From: an uncultured Bacteroidales bacterium
GTDB lineage: Bacteria > Bacteroidota > Bacteroidia > Bacteroidales > Paludibacteraceae
Reading direction: 5' to 3'
NCBI GenBank assembly: GCA_903899865.1
Contig: CAIUKZ010000140.1
Coordinates: forward strand, 1-12,631
Length of the DNA: 12,631 nt
In this document: one piece after another, positions 1 to 7,302 of the stretch
Position numbering within the stretch: position 1 is the stretch's first letter
How the letters are laid out: each line of letters starts with the position of its first letter
The notes under the pieces: model-generated
What the model saw: only the letters and a program-made list of their open reading frames with translations
The model's database searches: none
Told to the model about the DNA's origin: nothing
Program-made: the position numbers and the translations under genes

Positions 1-888
1 GGGACATTTGGCTTGTTACAACCAGTGGCCGATGGTGTAAAATTATTCATGAAAGAAGAATTTATGCCAGCTACTGCAGACAAGTTTCTGTATCTATTGG
101 GTCCGTGTCTCACCATGTTAGTAGCATTACTCAGCAGTGCAGTCATCCCATGGGGGAAAAGCATCAACATAGGCGGTGTAGATTACTCATTGCAAGTGGC
201 CGACATCAACATTGGAGTGCTGTATGTATTCGCAGTGGTGTCAATCGGTGTGTATGGAGTGATGATAGGAGGATGGGCATCCAACAACAAGTACGCACTC
301 ATGGGGGCAGTAAGGGCTGCTTCACAAATGATAAGCTACGAATTGGCAATGAGCATGTCCATAGTCACCATCGTTATGACTACTGGCAGCTTGAGTCTAA
401 ATGAAATCGTAGCTCAGCAACCTGGCATTCATTGGAATGTATGGACACAACCCATCGGATTCTTAGTATTCACTATTTGCGTGTTTGCAGAATGTAACCG
501 AGCGCCATTTGACCTTCCGGAATGTGAAACAGAGCTGATAGGGGGTTACCATACAGAATATAGTTCGATGAAGTTAGGATTTTATCTTTTCTCCGAATAT
601 ATCAACATGTTCATTGCTTCTGCCATGATATCATCTTTATACTTTGGAGGCTACAATTTTCCATTCATCAATGATTTAGGATTTTCACAAAACGTGTTGA
701 CTCTTTTGGGAACTGGTATCTTCTTTTGTAAAATCGGGTTTTTCATTTTCCTTTTCATGTGGATAAGATGGACATTACCTCGTTTCAGATACGATCAGCT
801 AATGCGATTCGGTTGGAAAACTCTTTTACCATTGGCAATAGCAAATGTGATATTAACAGGATTTTTTCACCTGTTATTTAAAAACTAA
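1..888 (+). CDS. nuoH: NADH-quinone oxidoreductase subunit H (NuoH), 5' end missing
   Basis: Membrane subunit of complex I that forms much of the quinone-binding chamber and the first proton-channel region, next to NuoI in the inner membrane. The frame is open from the first base, and the first residues (GTFGLLQPVADGVKLF) match the conserved NuoH segment after the first transmembrane helix. About 295 residues are visible; roughly the first 45-50 lie upstream of the window. The hallmark acidic loop FAECNRAPFDLPE, followed by ETELIGGYHTEYSS, is encoded at about 484-573 and carries the conserved glutamates and arginine of the quinone/proton-coupling region. Several hydrophobic helices follow, ending in a short Lys-Asn tail. 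It is the first visible gene of the nuo operon, 85 nt before nuoI. Assignment is secure; only the true start is unseen. Confidence 0.96.
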   Translation, partial: GTFGLLQPVADGVKLFMKEEFMPATADKFLYLLGPCLTMLVALLSSAVIPWGKSINIGGVDYSLQVADINIGVLYVFAVVSIGVYGVMIGGWASNNKYALMGAVRAASQMISYELAMSMSIVTIVMTTGSLSLNEIVAQQPGIHWNVWTQPIGFLVFTICVFAECNRAPFDLPECETELIGGYHTEYSSMKLGFYLFSEYINMFIASAMISSLYFGGYNFPFINDLGFSQNVLTLLGTGIFFCKIGFFIFLFMWIRWTLPRFRYDQLMRFGWKTLLPLAIANVILTGFFHLLFKN

Positions 889-973
889 GTCATTCGATGC
901 ATGATAAAAAAATGATTCACTTTACTGTTCTACAAATTCAATGTTAGTAACTTAATTCATGTAACTACCCAAA

Positions 974-1564
974 ATGATTCCTAATTCAAAAAATAAAATA
1001 GTGCTAACCAAACGATCCAAGGTGGTGTCAAACAAAACCATGACATGGATAGAGCGATTGTATTTACCTGCAATATTTCAAGGAATGGCCATCACACTGA
1101 GTCATTTTTTCAAGAAAGAAGTGACCATCCAATATCCTGAGGTTCAGCGACCTGTTTCAGATATTTATCGCGGATTGCATGTACTCAAACGCGATGACTT
1201 AGGACGTGAACGATGTACAGCATGTGGACTTTGCGCACTTTCGTGTCCAGCTGAGGCTATCACCATGATAGCTGCCGAGCGAAAAGAAGATGAAATGCAT
1301 TTGTATCGTGAAGAGAAATATGCTTCATTGTACGAGATTAATATGCTACGTTGCATTTTTTGTGGCAATTGTGAAACAGCCTGTCCCAAGGAAGCAATCT
1401 TCTTGACAGAAAGATTTGTACCTAGCCAAACAAAGCGAGATAAGTTTATTTATGGAAAAGATGTGCTAGTAGAACCCAAAGACGCACCAATAGACATATC
1501 AAAACGTCAAACACCCGAAGTATTGGCATTTAAAAAGGACAAAACACAATCTCACAACAAATAA
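974..1564 (+). CDS. nuoI: NADH-quinone oxidoreductase subunit I (NuoI), 2x[4Fe-4S] ferredoxin-like
   Basis: Peripheral-arm subunit that holds clusters N6a and N6b and passes electrons to N2 and then quinone. The 196-residue product has two complete CxxCxxCxxxCP motifs: Cys81, 84, 87, 91 (CTACGLCALSCP) and Cys127, 130, 133, 137 (CIFCGNCETACP). The segment LTKRSKVVSNKTMTWIERLYLPAI (residues 11-34) is the usual N-terminal membrane-associated helix of the Bacteroidota form. This supports the ATG at 974, or possibly the in-frame GTG at 1001, over the internal ATG at residue 23. The sequence before the ATG is AT-rich with no Shine-Dalgarno. The C-terminus after residue 160 is a polar tail of the kind that varies in this family. 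nuoJ starts 7 nt downstream. Confidence 0.96.
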   Translation: MIPNSKNKIVLTKRSKVVSNKTMTWIERLYLPAIFQGMAITLSHFFKKEVTIQYPEVQRPVSDIYRGLHVLKRDDLGRERCTACGLCALSCPAEAITMIAAERKEDEMHLYREEKYASLYEINMLRCIFCGNCETACPKEAIFLTERFVPSQTKRDKFIYGKDVLVEPKDAPIDISKRQTPEVLAFKKDKTQSHNK

Positions 1565-1571
1565 TAGGACT

Positions 1572-2066
1572 ATGTTTTCAATTTATCTATTTATATTTCT
1601 AAGTGTGGTGGCATTATTCTCGGCTTTGAAAGTGCTGCTGTCAAAAAAGCCCATTCACAGTGTGCTATACATGACATTGACATTTTTTACATTGGCGGGG
1701 CACTACATTCTACTGAATGCTCAGTTTTTGGCAGTGGTGCATGTGATAGTTTATGCTGGTGCCATTATGGTGCTATTCTTATTCACAATGATGCTTTTGA
1801 ATCTTAACTTAGAAGGTGAATTTTCAAAATCGACCTTGATGAAAATTGTGGCTGTAATAGCAGGTGGATTATTGTTCTTAGTCCTAATAGCCTCGCTTAA
1901 ATCATTTGATGTAGCCACTGTAGGTACGCCAGAGTTGACTCAGATAGGGTTGGTAAAAAATCTAGGAACCATTTTATACAAGGATTATTTACTGCCGTTC
2001 GAACTTTCTTCCATTTTGTTTCTGTCAGCCATGGTAGGGGCAGTGATGCTTGGAAAAAAAGATTAG
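1572..2066 (+). CDS. nuoJ: NADH-quinone oxidoreductase subunit J (NuoJ)
   Basis: Small membrane subunit (164 residues; the E. coli protein is about 184) that joins the quinone module to the pump modules. Hydropathy suggests five transmembrane helices. The third (about residues 55-77, VIVYAGAIMVLFLFTMMLL) contains the conserved Tyr61 and Gly63, which in the family form the pi-bulge helix whose rotation gates proton coupling. The C-terminal segment LLPFELSSILFLSAMVGAVML (about 140-160) is also typical. The start lies 7 nt after the nuoI stop, with AGGA just upstream as a weak ribosome-binding match. A 93-nt spacer containing a hairpin separates it from nuoK. Nothing is missing or broken. Confidence 0.95.
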   Translation: MFSIYLFIFLSVVALFSALKVLLSKKPIHSVLYMTLTFFTLAGHYILLNAQFLAVVHVIVYAGAIMVLFLFTMMLLNLNLEGEFSKSTLMKIVAVIAGGLLFLVLIASLKSFDVATVGTPELTQIGLVKNLGTILYKDYLLPFELSSILFLSAMVGAVMLGKKD

Positions 2067-2070
2067 ATCA

Positions 2071-2100
2071 TGCCCCAAGGAGTAACTTACTCATGGGGTG
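2071..2100 (+). other. Stem-loop in the nuoJ-nuoK spacer
   Basis: An inverted repeat begins 4 nt after the nuoJ stop. The outer arms CCCCA (2073-2077) and TGGGG (2094-2098) pair, and two flanking G-T wobbles are possible. The inner arms GAGT (2080-2083) and ACTC (2089-2092) pair around AACTT, with a small asymmetric bulge (AG against A). No T-run follows, so it does not look like a classical Rho-independent terminator. As RNA it could protect the 3' end of the upstream message, mark a processing site, or weaken read-through into nuoK. The pairing is visible in the sequence; the role is inferred. Confidence 0.5.
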
Positions 2101-2159
2101 GACAAGATTTACACTTATAATCGCAAGAATTTTTAAACAACAATTTCAAATAAAATTGA

Positions 2160-2489
2160 ATGGAAAATACAATAGCACAAATACAGACCATTCCTCTTCA
2201 GTATTACATTATTTTCTGCTCCGCATTGTTTTCAATTGGTGTGGCAGGAGTGTTATCCAAGCGCAATGCAATCGTGATTTTTATGTCGGTAGAGCTAATG
2301 CTCAATTCGGCCAACTTACTACTAACAGCTTTTTCGGCATACAGAAATGACCCCGCAGGTCAGATATTTGTATTTTTCATCATGGTGGTAGCGGCAGCCG
2401 AAGTGGCCATCGGACTGGGGCTGTTGGTGGTAGTCTATCGATCTACCAAAACGATTGACATCGATGTACTTAACCGTTTGAAATGGTAA
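2160..2489 (+). CDS. nuoK: NADH-quinone oxidoreductase subunit K (NuoK)
   Basis: MrpC-like membrane subunit of complex I with three predicted helices. The two buried glutamates essential for proton translocation are present: Glu45 in [13 protein letters not shown] and Glu81 in [14 protein letters not shown]. They are 36 residues apart, the same spacing as E. coli Glu36 and Glu72. At 109 residues it is about nine longer at the N-terminus than E. coli NuoK. A short extension before IPLxYY is common in Bacteroidota, and no later ATG would retain helix 1, so the ATG at 2160 is the sensible start. nuoL begins 17 nt after the stop. Confidence 0.95.
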   Translation: MENTIAQIQTIPLQYYIIFCSALFSIGVAGVLSKRNAIVIFMSVELMLNSANLLLTAFSAYRNDPAGQIFVFFIMVVAAAEVAIGLGLLVVVYRSTKTIDIDVLNRLKW

Positions 2490-2506
2490 TTAAAGACAAA
2501 TAATAT

Positions 2507-4399
2507 ATGCAAATTCTACCTCTACTTTTACTAGTACTACCTTTGATAGGTTTCTTGCTATTAGGCACTTACCAAATGTCTATCCCCAAATCATTAGCAG
2601 GCGTTTTGGCTTCGTTGACGGTTTTTGGAAATTTAATAATTTCAGCAATCCTATTTTTTGCACTTGCCTCGGGCACTTCAATCATTAAAGTAGAAATATT
2701 TGACTGGATAAGATTTGCAGAGATGAGCATCCCATGCGAATTGGTTGTAGATAGACTTACGGCATTGATGCTATTGATTATCAATGGAGTGGGACTACTG
2801 ATTCACATTTACTCCATCGGTTACATGAAGACTGACAAAGGAGCTACCCGCTTTTTTGCTTACTTAAATCTTTTTGTGTTTTTTATGCATATTTTGGTTC
2901 TGAGTGCCAATTACCTGATGTTGTTCATCGGATGGGAAGGCGTAGGACTCAGTTCATATCTACTTATCGGATTTTGGTACGGCAATCATGCCAATAATGA
3001 CGCAGCCAAAAAAGCATTTATTATCAATCGCATCGGCGATTTGGGCTTAATAATGGCAATGATATTACTATACACGCATTTTCAAACTCTGAATATCAGC
3101 GAAATAGCTTCGAAAGCATCCATGCTAGAATCTGGCAACCCTCTAGTATTAGCCATCACTATATGTTTATTCATTGGAGCTACAGGAAAAAGTGCTCAGC
3201 TACCATTGTTCACTTGGCTTCCTGATGCAATGGCTGGCCCAACTCCTGTATCTGCGTTGATACATGCTGCTACGATGGTAACAGCTGGCATTTACCTCAT
3301 TGCACGTTCGAGTGTGTTATTTGTTCTTTCTCCAATCACGTTGAACATTATTCTGATTGTAGGTACCACCACAGCCATACTAGCTGGCTTGATAGCAATT
3401 TTCCAAACCGACATCAAAAAAATACTCGCCTACTCTACGGTAAGTCAACTAGGTTTCATGTTTATGGCCGTGGGAATGAGTGCTTTCGATGGAGCTATGT
3501 TTCACCTATTTACCCATGCGTTCTTCAAAGCCTTACTTTTCTTGGCAGCTGGCAGTGTAATACATGCACTGAGTGATGAGCAAGACATTCGAAATATGGG
3601 CGGTTTGAAAAGCAAGATACCAGTTACATTTGCACTATTTGTGATTGGCACAATTGCCATTTCGGGAATCCCTCCATTTGCTGGATTTTTCTCAAAAGAA
3701 TTGATTCTTGGCGCTGCCTTTCATCACAGTTTGACCATGGGACTACTCGCAACTGGGGTGTCATTATTGACCACACTATACATGTTTAGGCTATTATTTG
3801 TAGTGTTTTTCAAACCTGCTAGTGTTGCTGTACAAGCCAATCATCATATCCATGAGTCACCGGCTTCGATGACAATCCCGATGAGTGTATTAGCAATTTT
3901 GAGTGTGATAGCAGGATTTATAAACATCCCAACATTGTTTTCAGAAACACAGCTATTTCAAGACTATTTGCAACCTGTATTTACACAATCTAGTCAGTTG
4001 ACTGAGCATCATCTGTTAGTAAAAAATGCAACAGAGGAATGGTTAGTGCTGATACTGCCATTGGTAATCATTTTTGGGCTAGTACTGTTGAGCTATCGCC
4101 GATTTGTAAACGAAAAACCACTAAATACCAACACAGGTGTGTTTAAAATCATGGCTGATAAATTCTATATTGATGAATTGTATGACCTGTTGATTGTGCG
4201 TCCGATATCTTTCGTATCAACCTTCTTCAGAGAAGTGGTGGATCAAAAAATTATTAATGAATTTATCAACGGCATAGGAAATACCACTCTCGTAGTCAGC
4301 AAATACTTACGTTTAATACAAACTGGCAATGCTGGATTTTATTTACTAATCATGGTGTTTAGCATCATTGCATTGTTGTTTTTTAATATAATACTCTAA
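2507..4399 (+). CDS. nuoL: NADH-quinone oxidoreductase subunit L (NuoL), distal proton pump
   Basis: Largest antiporter-like subunit, at the far end of the membrane arm; 630 residues against about 613 in E. coli. All expected ion-path residues are visible: Glu144 in IGWEGVGLSSYLL, Arg175 and Asp178 in NRIGD, Lys228 in TGKSAQLPLFTWLPD, His253 in ALIHAATM, His333 and His337 in FHLFTHAFF, Lys341, and Lys397 in FSKELI. The WLPD segment is intact at 237-240. The C-terminal part has the family motif KFYIDELYDLLIVRP (552-566), then an amphipathic stretch that would be the lateral helix running along NuoM and NuoN, and a final membrane helix ending at the C-terminus. It is packed between nuoK (17 nt) and nuoM (5 nt), which suggests translational coupling. 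Confidence 0.97.
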   Translation: MQILPLLLLVLPLIGFLLLGTYQMSIPKSLAGVLASLTVFGNLIISAILFFALASGTSIIKVEIFDWIRFAEMSIPCELVVDRLTALMLLIINGVGLLIHIYSIGYMKTDKGATRFFAYLNLFVFFMHILVLSANYLMLFIGWEGVGLSSYLLIGFWYGNHANNDAAKKAFIINRIGDLGLIMAMILLYTHFQTLNISEIASKASMLESGNPLVLAITICLFIGATGKSAQLPLFTWLPDAMAGPTPVSALIHAATMVTAGIYLIARSSVLFVLSPITLNIILIVGTTTAILAGLIAIFQTDIKKILAYSTVSQLGFMFMAVGMSAFDGAMFHLFTHAFFKALLFLAAGSVIHALSDEQDIRNMGGLKSKIPVTFALFVIGTIAISGIPPFAGFFSKELILGAAFHHSLTMGLLATGVSLLTTLYMFRLLFVVFFKPASVAVQANHHIHESPASMTIPMSVLAILSVIAGFINIPTLFSETQLFQDYLQPVFTQSSQLTEHHLLVKNATEEWLVLILPLVIIFGLVLLSYRRFVNEKPLNTNTGVFKIMADKFYIDELYDLLIVRPISFVSTFFREVVDQKIINEFINGIGNTTLVVSKYLRLIQTGNAGFYLLIMVFSIIALLFFNIIL

Positions 4400-4404
4400 C
4401 GGAT

Positions 4405-5829
4405 ATGATAATAGCATTACTTATACTACTACCACTCATTGCATCGATACTACTATTTACAGAAAAACTAGGAAAGCATAGCAAAAACTTTGCCTTGGCA
4501 GTGGGAGTGATTATGCTTGGCATTTCACTAGCTGGAGGTTATGCGTTTACCTTTGCTGCGCAGAAAATACTGGTAATTGATTTAGATTTAATGAAATATT
4601 TGGATCTAAATATTGCGATGAAGATAGATGCGCTGTCATTAATCATGGTAGTACTTACCACCTTCCTGGTTCCAATCATCATAGCATCATCTGAAAAATG
4701 GGAAAAGCGGACACCTTCATTTTATGCTTTCATCATGTTGATGGAAATGGCACTTATTGGTGTGTTTACAGCATCTGATGTGATACTGTTTTATATCTTT
4801 TGGGAATTAGCGCTGATACCAATCTTCTTTATTACAGCATTTTGGGGAAGTGGTGATGCAAAAAAAATCAGCATAAAATTTCTTATTTATACCGTAGTTG
4901 GAAGTTTTGCTATGTTGGTGGCAATGCTCTATGTCTACACGCTTACCCCCGATCCTCACAGCTTTGACTTTGAAACTTTCTTATCACTCAATCTCCCTTA
5001 CACAGTACAAGTCCCTGTATTCTTGGCGTTCTTTCTAGCTTTTGCAATCAAAATCCCACTCTTTCCGTTTCATTCATGGCAAGCTGAAACCTACAATGCA
5101 TCACCTGTTCAAGGGTCTATGCTTCTGGCAGGTGTGATGCTTAAAATGGGACTTTATGGCATCATCAGGTTCATACTTCCACTTTGTCCGTTGGTTATCA
5201 TTAGCGATTGGTCCATTATCTATTTATCACTCATCACATTTGGAGTTATTTATGGTGCTGTGATAGCAATCAATCAGCCACAATTAAAAAAATTAATTGC
5301 ATTTGCATCGCTTTCACACGTTGGGATAATAGCGCTAGGTATTTTCTCGGATACGGCATACGGATTACATGGCAGTATTATTCAACTATTTTCGCACGGT
5401 GTGAATGTGGTAGGATTTTTTCTGTGCTATAACATTATCAAAAAAAGAACCAAAACGGATGTGATAGCCGATTTGGGAGGTATAGCAAGTGTGGCTCCTC
5501 GATTTGCCACCGTATTTTTGATAATATTATTGGCAAATATCTCCATGCCACTCACCAACAGTTTTGTTGGTGAATTTCTTATTCTGTTAGGAGTATTCCA
5601 AATGAATGTTACGATTGCCATCATTGCCAGTCTTACCATTATTTTGGGAGCTGTGTACATGCTCAAAATGTATCAACAAATCATGTATGGACCCAAAACG
5701 GAATGCGTCAATGAGTTTTCAGACCTGTCGGCAAAAGAACTATTGTTATTTATGCCAATTTTAGTGATGATATTTTTAATTGGAATCTATCCGTCTGTCA
5801 TCCTACATTTGCTGGATCAAGTCATTTAA
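4405..5829 (+). CDS. nuoM: NADH-quinone oxidoreductase subunit M (NuoM), proton pump
   Basis: Antiporter-like proton-pumping subunit between NuoL and NuoN in the inner membrane; 474 residues, about 14 predicted helices. Functional residues are in place: Glu134 in IFWELALIPIFF, Lys216 in AFAIKIPLFPFHSW, Lys247 in GVMLKMGLYG, Lys295/296 in PQLKKLIAFASLSHVG, and Glu390 in NSFVGEFLILLG. One departure is that the segment after the His-x-Trp motif reads WQAETYNASPVQGS (225-238), whereas most NuoM proteins have W-x-P-D followed by A-P-T. It starts 5 nt after nuoL. A 93-nt spacer with short direct repeats separates it from nuoN. Confidence 0.97.
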   Translation: MIIALLILLPLIASILLFTEKLGKHSKNFALAVGVIMLGISLAGGYAFTFAAQKILVIDLDLMKYLDLNIAMKIDALSLIMVVLTTFLVPIIIASSEKWEKRTPSFYAFIMLMEMALIGVFTASDVILFYIFWELALIPIFFITAFWGSGDAKKISIKFLIYTVVGSFAMLVAMLYVYTLTPDPHSFDFETFLSLNLPYTVQVPVFLAFFLAFAIKIPLFPFHSWQAETYNASPVQGSMLLAGVMLKMGLYGIIRFILPLCPLVIISDWSIIYLSLITFGVIYGAVIAINQPQLKKLIAFASLSHVGIIALGIFSDTAYGLHGSIIQLFSHGVNVVGFFLCYNIIKKRTKTDVIADLGGIASVAPRFATVFLIILLANISMPLTNSFVGEFLILLGVFQMNVTIAIIASLTIILGAVYMLKMYQQIMYGPKTECVNEFSDLSAKELLLFMPILVMIFLIGIYPSVILHLLDQVI

Positions 5830-5853
5830 ATCTGACAACTCACAAATAAAAAA

Positions 5854-5874
5854 AATATCATCGGTCAATATCAT
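5854..5874 (+). repeat. Direct repeat AATATCAT x2, 13-nt period
   Basis: AATATCAT occurs at 5854-5861 and again at 5867-5874, so the copies start 13 nt apart with CGGTC between them. The pair lies in the 93-nt nuoM-nuoN spacer, about 50 nt before the nuoN start. The repeat is exact over eight bases, but the sequence is AT-rich and chance is not excluded. Two half-sites for a regulator are possible but unproven. Confidence 0.4.
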
Positions 5875-5890
5875 AGCTTTCATTATCCAG

Positions 5891-5916
5891 ATTAGAAAAC
5901 AACATTAGAAAACATT
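5891..5916 (+). repeat. Tandem 13-mer (ATTAGAAAACA core) just before nuoN
   Basis: ATTAGAAAACAAC (5891-5903) is followed immediately by ATTAGAAAACATT (5904-5916), giving an exact 11-base core repeated at a 13-nt period. The second unit ends 6 nt before the nuoN ATG, so it covers the ribosome-binding region. It is A-rich and unstructured, which in Bacteroidota often favours initiation without a Shine-Dalgarno. It may equally be a replication-slippage duplication or a binding site. Confidence 0.55.
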
Positions 5917-5922
5917 CGATAT

Positions 5923-7302
5923 ATGTACGCCATCATCACCATCTCTATTGTAGCACTTGTAGTATTACTGTTAGGAGCATTAGAAAATAAGAAAGTACTT
6001 CTTCCCATTATCTATATGGGTCTTACTATTGCCTTTGTCCTCAATCTGGTGGATTGGGGCAAGTCTATACATTATTATAATGAGATGTACATAGCCGACA
6101 ATTTTAGTATTGCGTTCAATGCAGTATTAATATTTACAACCATCCTTGTATTTGTGTTTGCACCCATCTACTACAAGCCTGTGTTGCGCCCACTAGAAGA
6201 CATATATGCATTAATATTATTTGCTTTGATTGGTGCCATGTCAATGACAGCATTTGGTAACTTAGTCATGTTTTTTGTAGGAATAGAAACGCTCTCCATA
6301 GCGTTATATATATTAGCAGGCAGCAAGAAATTTGATCCAAATTCCAATGAAGCTGCCATGAAATACTTCCTCACAGGTTCGTTTGCTTCAGGCTTTTTAT
6401 TATTTGGAATAGCATTGATATATGGGGCTAGTGGTAGTCTGAACCTTGAAGAAATACGCACTTATGTGATCAGTCACGAGACCATGATGCCATTGATGCT
6501 AAATATCGGATTGCTATTAGTGGCTGTGGGAATGACATTCAAAATCGGAGCGGCGCCTTTTCATTTTTGGGCTCCTGATGTGTACGAAGGCTCACCAACA
6601 CTGATTACCACATTCATGGCTACAGTAGGTAAAGTGGCAGCCGTGGCAGCATTTTTCCGATTGATGAATTCCAGCTTTGGCGAAGTGCAGGGACTTTGGA
6701 AGGCGTCACTAAGCGTCTTTGCTCTAGCTACTATACTGATAGGCAACATCTCAGCACTGAATCAAGACAATGTAAAACGTATGTTTGCCTACTCAGGGAT
6801 TGCTCATGCTGGATATATGCTAATAGGAATAATTGCAGTAGGAAAGGATGCCGCAGGCGTATTGCTATTGTATTCATTGTCCTATACCTTTGCCACCATC
6901 ATCGCATTTGCGGTACTTATTCTGGTACGCGAAGAAACAGGTACATTTTCAATATCATCGTTCAATGGACTATCCAAACATAATCCGACGGAGGCATTTG
7001 CCATGACAATAGCCATGCTTTCTCTTTCCGGAATACCACCCTTAGTAGGATTTGCAGCAAAGTACAATTTGTTTTTAACAGCCATTCACCAAGGCAATCT
7101 ATTGCTAGTGATAGTAGCCATTATAGGCTCAATGATTAGTGTGTACTACTACCTTCGTCCAGTGGTAGCGATGTATTTCAATCCACCATCTGCCACCTCG
7201 GCAATAGACAGTTCTAGCAATTACAAAAAACAAATTTTCATATCAGCAGTACTTATCATCATTCTGGGTCTTGTGCCTGGTTTAATTTTGGATTTGATTT
7301 AA
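5923..7302 (+). CDS. nuoN: NADH-quinone oxidoreductase subunit N (NuoN), proton pump
   Basis: Antiporter-like subunit nearest the quinone module; 459 residues (E. coli about 485), about 14 predicted helices. Conserved features are Glu122 in FFVGIETLSIALYIL, Lys147 in AAMKYFLTGS, Lys207 in TFKIGAAPFHFWAPD, Lys237 in ATVGKVAAV, Lys285 and His295 in VKRMFAYSGIAHAGYM, and Lys380 in GFAAKYNLF. The W-x-P-D segment is intact (216-219). It is the last gene of the visible nuo operon. Its final seven codons, including the stop, overlap the end of the convergent polymerase/ligase gene. No hairpin followed by T's is visible after its stop, so I cannot place a terminator. Confidence 0.96.
   Translation: MYAIITISIVALVVLLLGALENKKVLLPIIYMGLTIAFVLNLVDWGKSIHYYNEMYIADNFSIAFNAVLIFTTILVFVFAPIYYKPVLRPLEDIYALILFALIGAMSMTAFGNLVMFFVGIETLSIALYILAGSKKFDPNSNEAAMKYFLTGSFASGFLLFGIALIYGASGSLNLEEIRTYVISHETMMPLMLNIGLLLVAVGMTFKIGAAPFHFWAPDVYEGSPTLITTFMATVGKVAAVAAFFRLMNSSFGEVQGLWKASLSVFALATILIGNISALNQDNVKRMFAYSGIAHAGYMLIGIIAVGKDAAGVLLLYSLSYTFATIIAFAVLILVREETGTFSISSFNGLSKHNPTEAFAMTIAMLSLSGIPPLVGFAAKYNLFLTAIHQGNLLLVIVAIIGSMISVYYYLRPVVAMYFNPPSATSAIDSSSNYKKQIFISAVLIIILGLVPGLILDLI
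7282..7302. other. Convergent 3' overlap of nuoN and the polymerase/ligase gene
   Basis: The nuoN stop is at 7300-7302. The minus-strand gene uses a TAA whose complement is at 7282-7284, so the two coding regions share 21 bases in opposite directions. The tail to tail arrangement leaves no intergenic room for a terminator for either operon. Both termini lie in polar or weakly conserved tails, so the overlap is tolerable for each protein. Confidence 0.85.

Noticed and set aside
13..888. TTG at position 13 as the nuoH start
   Set aside because: The frame is open to base 1, and residues before it (GTFG) belong to a conserved NuoH stretch, so the gene runs in from upstream.
2116..2121. TATAAT as a -10 promoter element before nuoK
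   Set aside because: It has no suitably spaced -35 partner, and Bacteroidota promoters use a different consensus; it is likely chance in AT-rich DNA.
2093..2350. Plus-strand open frame of 85 codons across the nuoJ-nuoK spacer and nuoK
   Set aside because: It overlaps most of nuoK in another frame and its product has no recognisable features; it is a shadow frame.
5427..5666. Antisense open frame inside nuoM, and similar ones inside nuoN
   Set aside because: They lie fully within strongly supported complex I genes and have no recognisable protein features.
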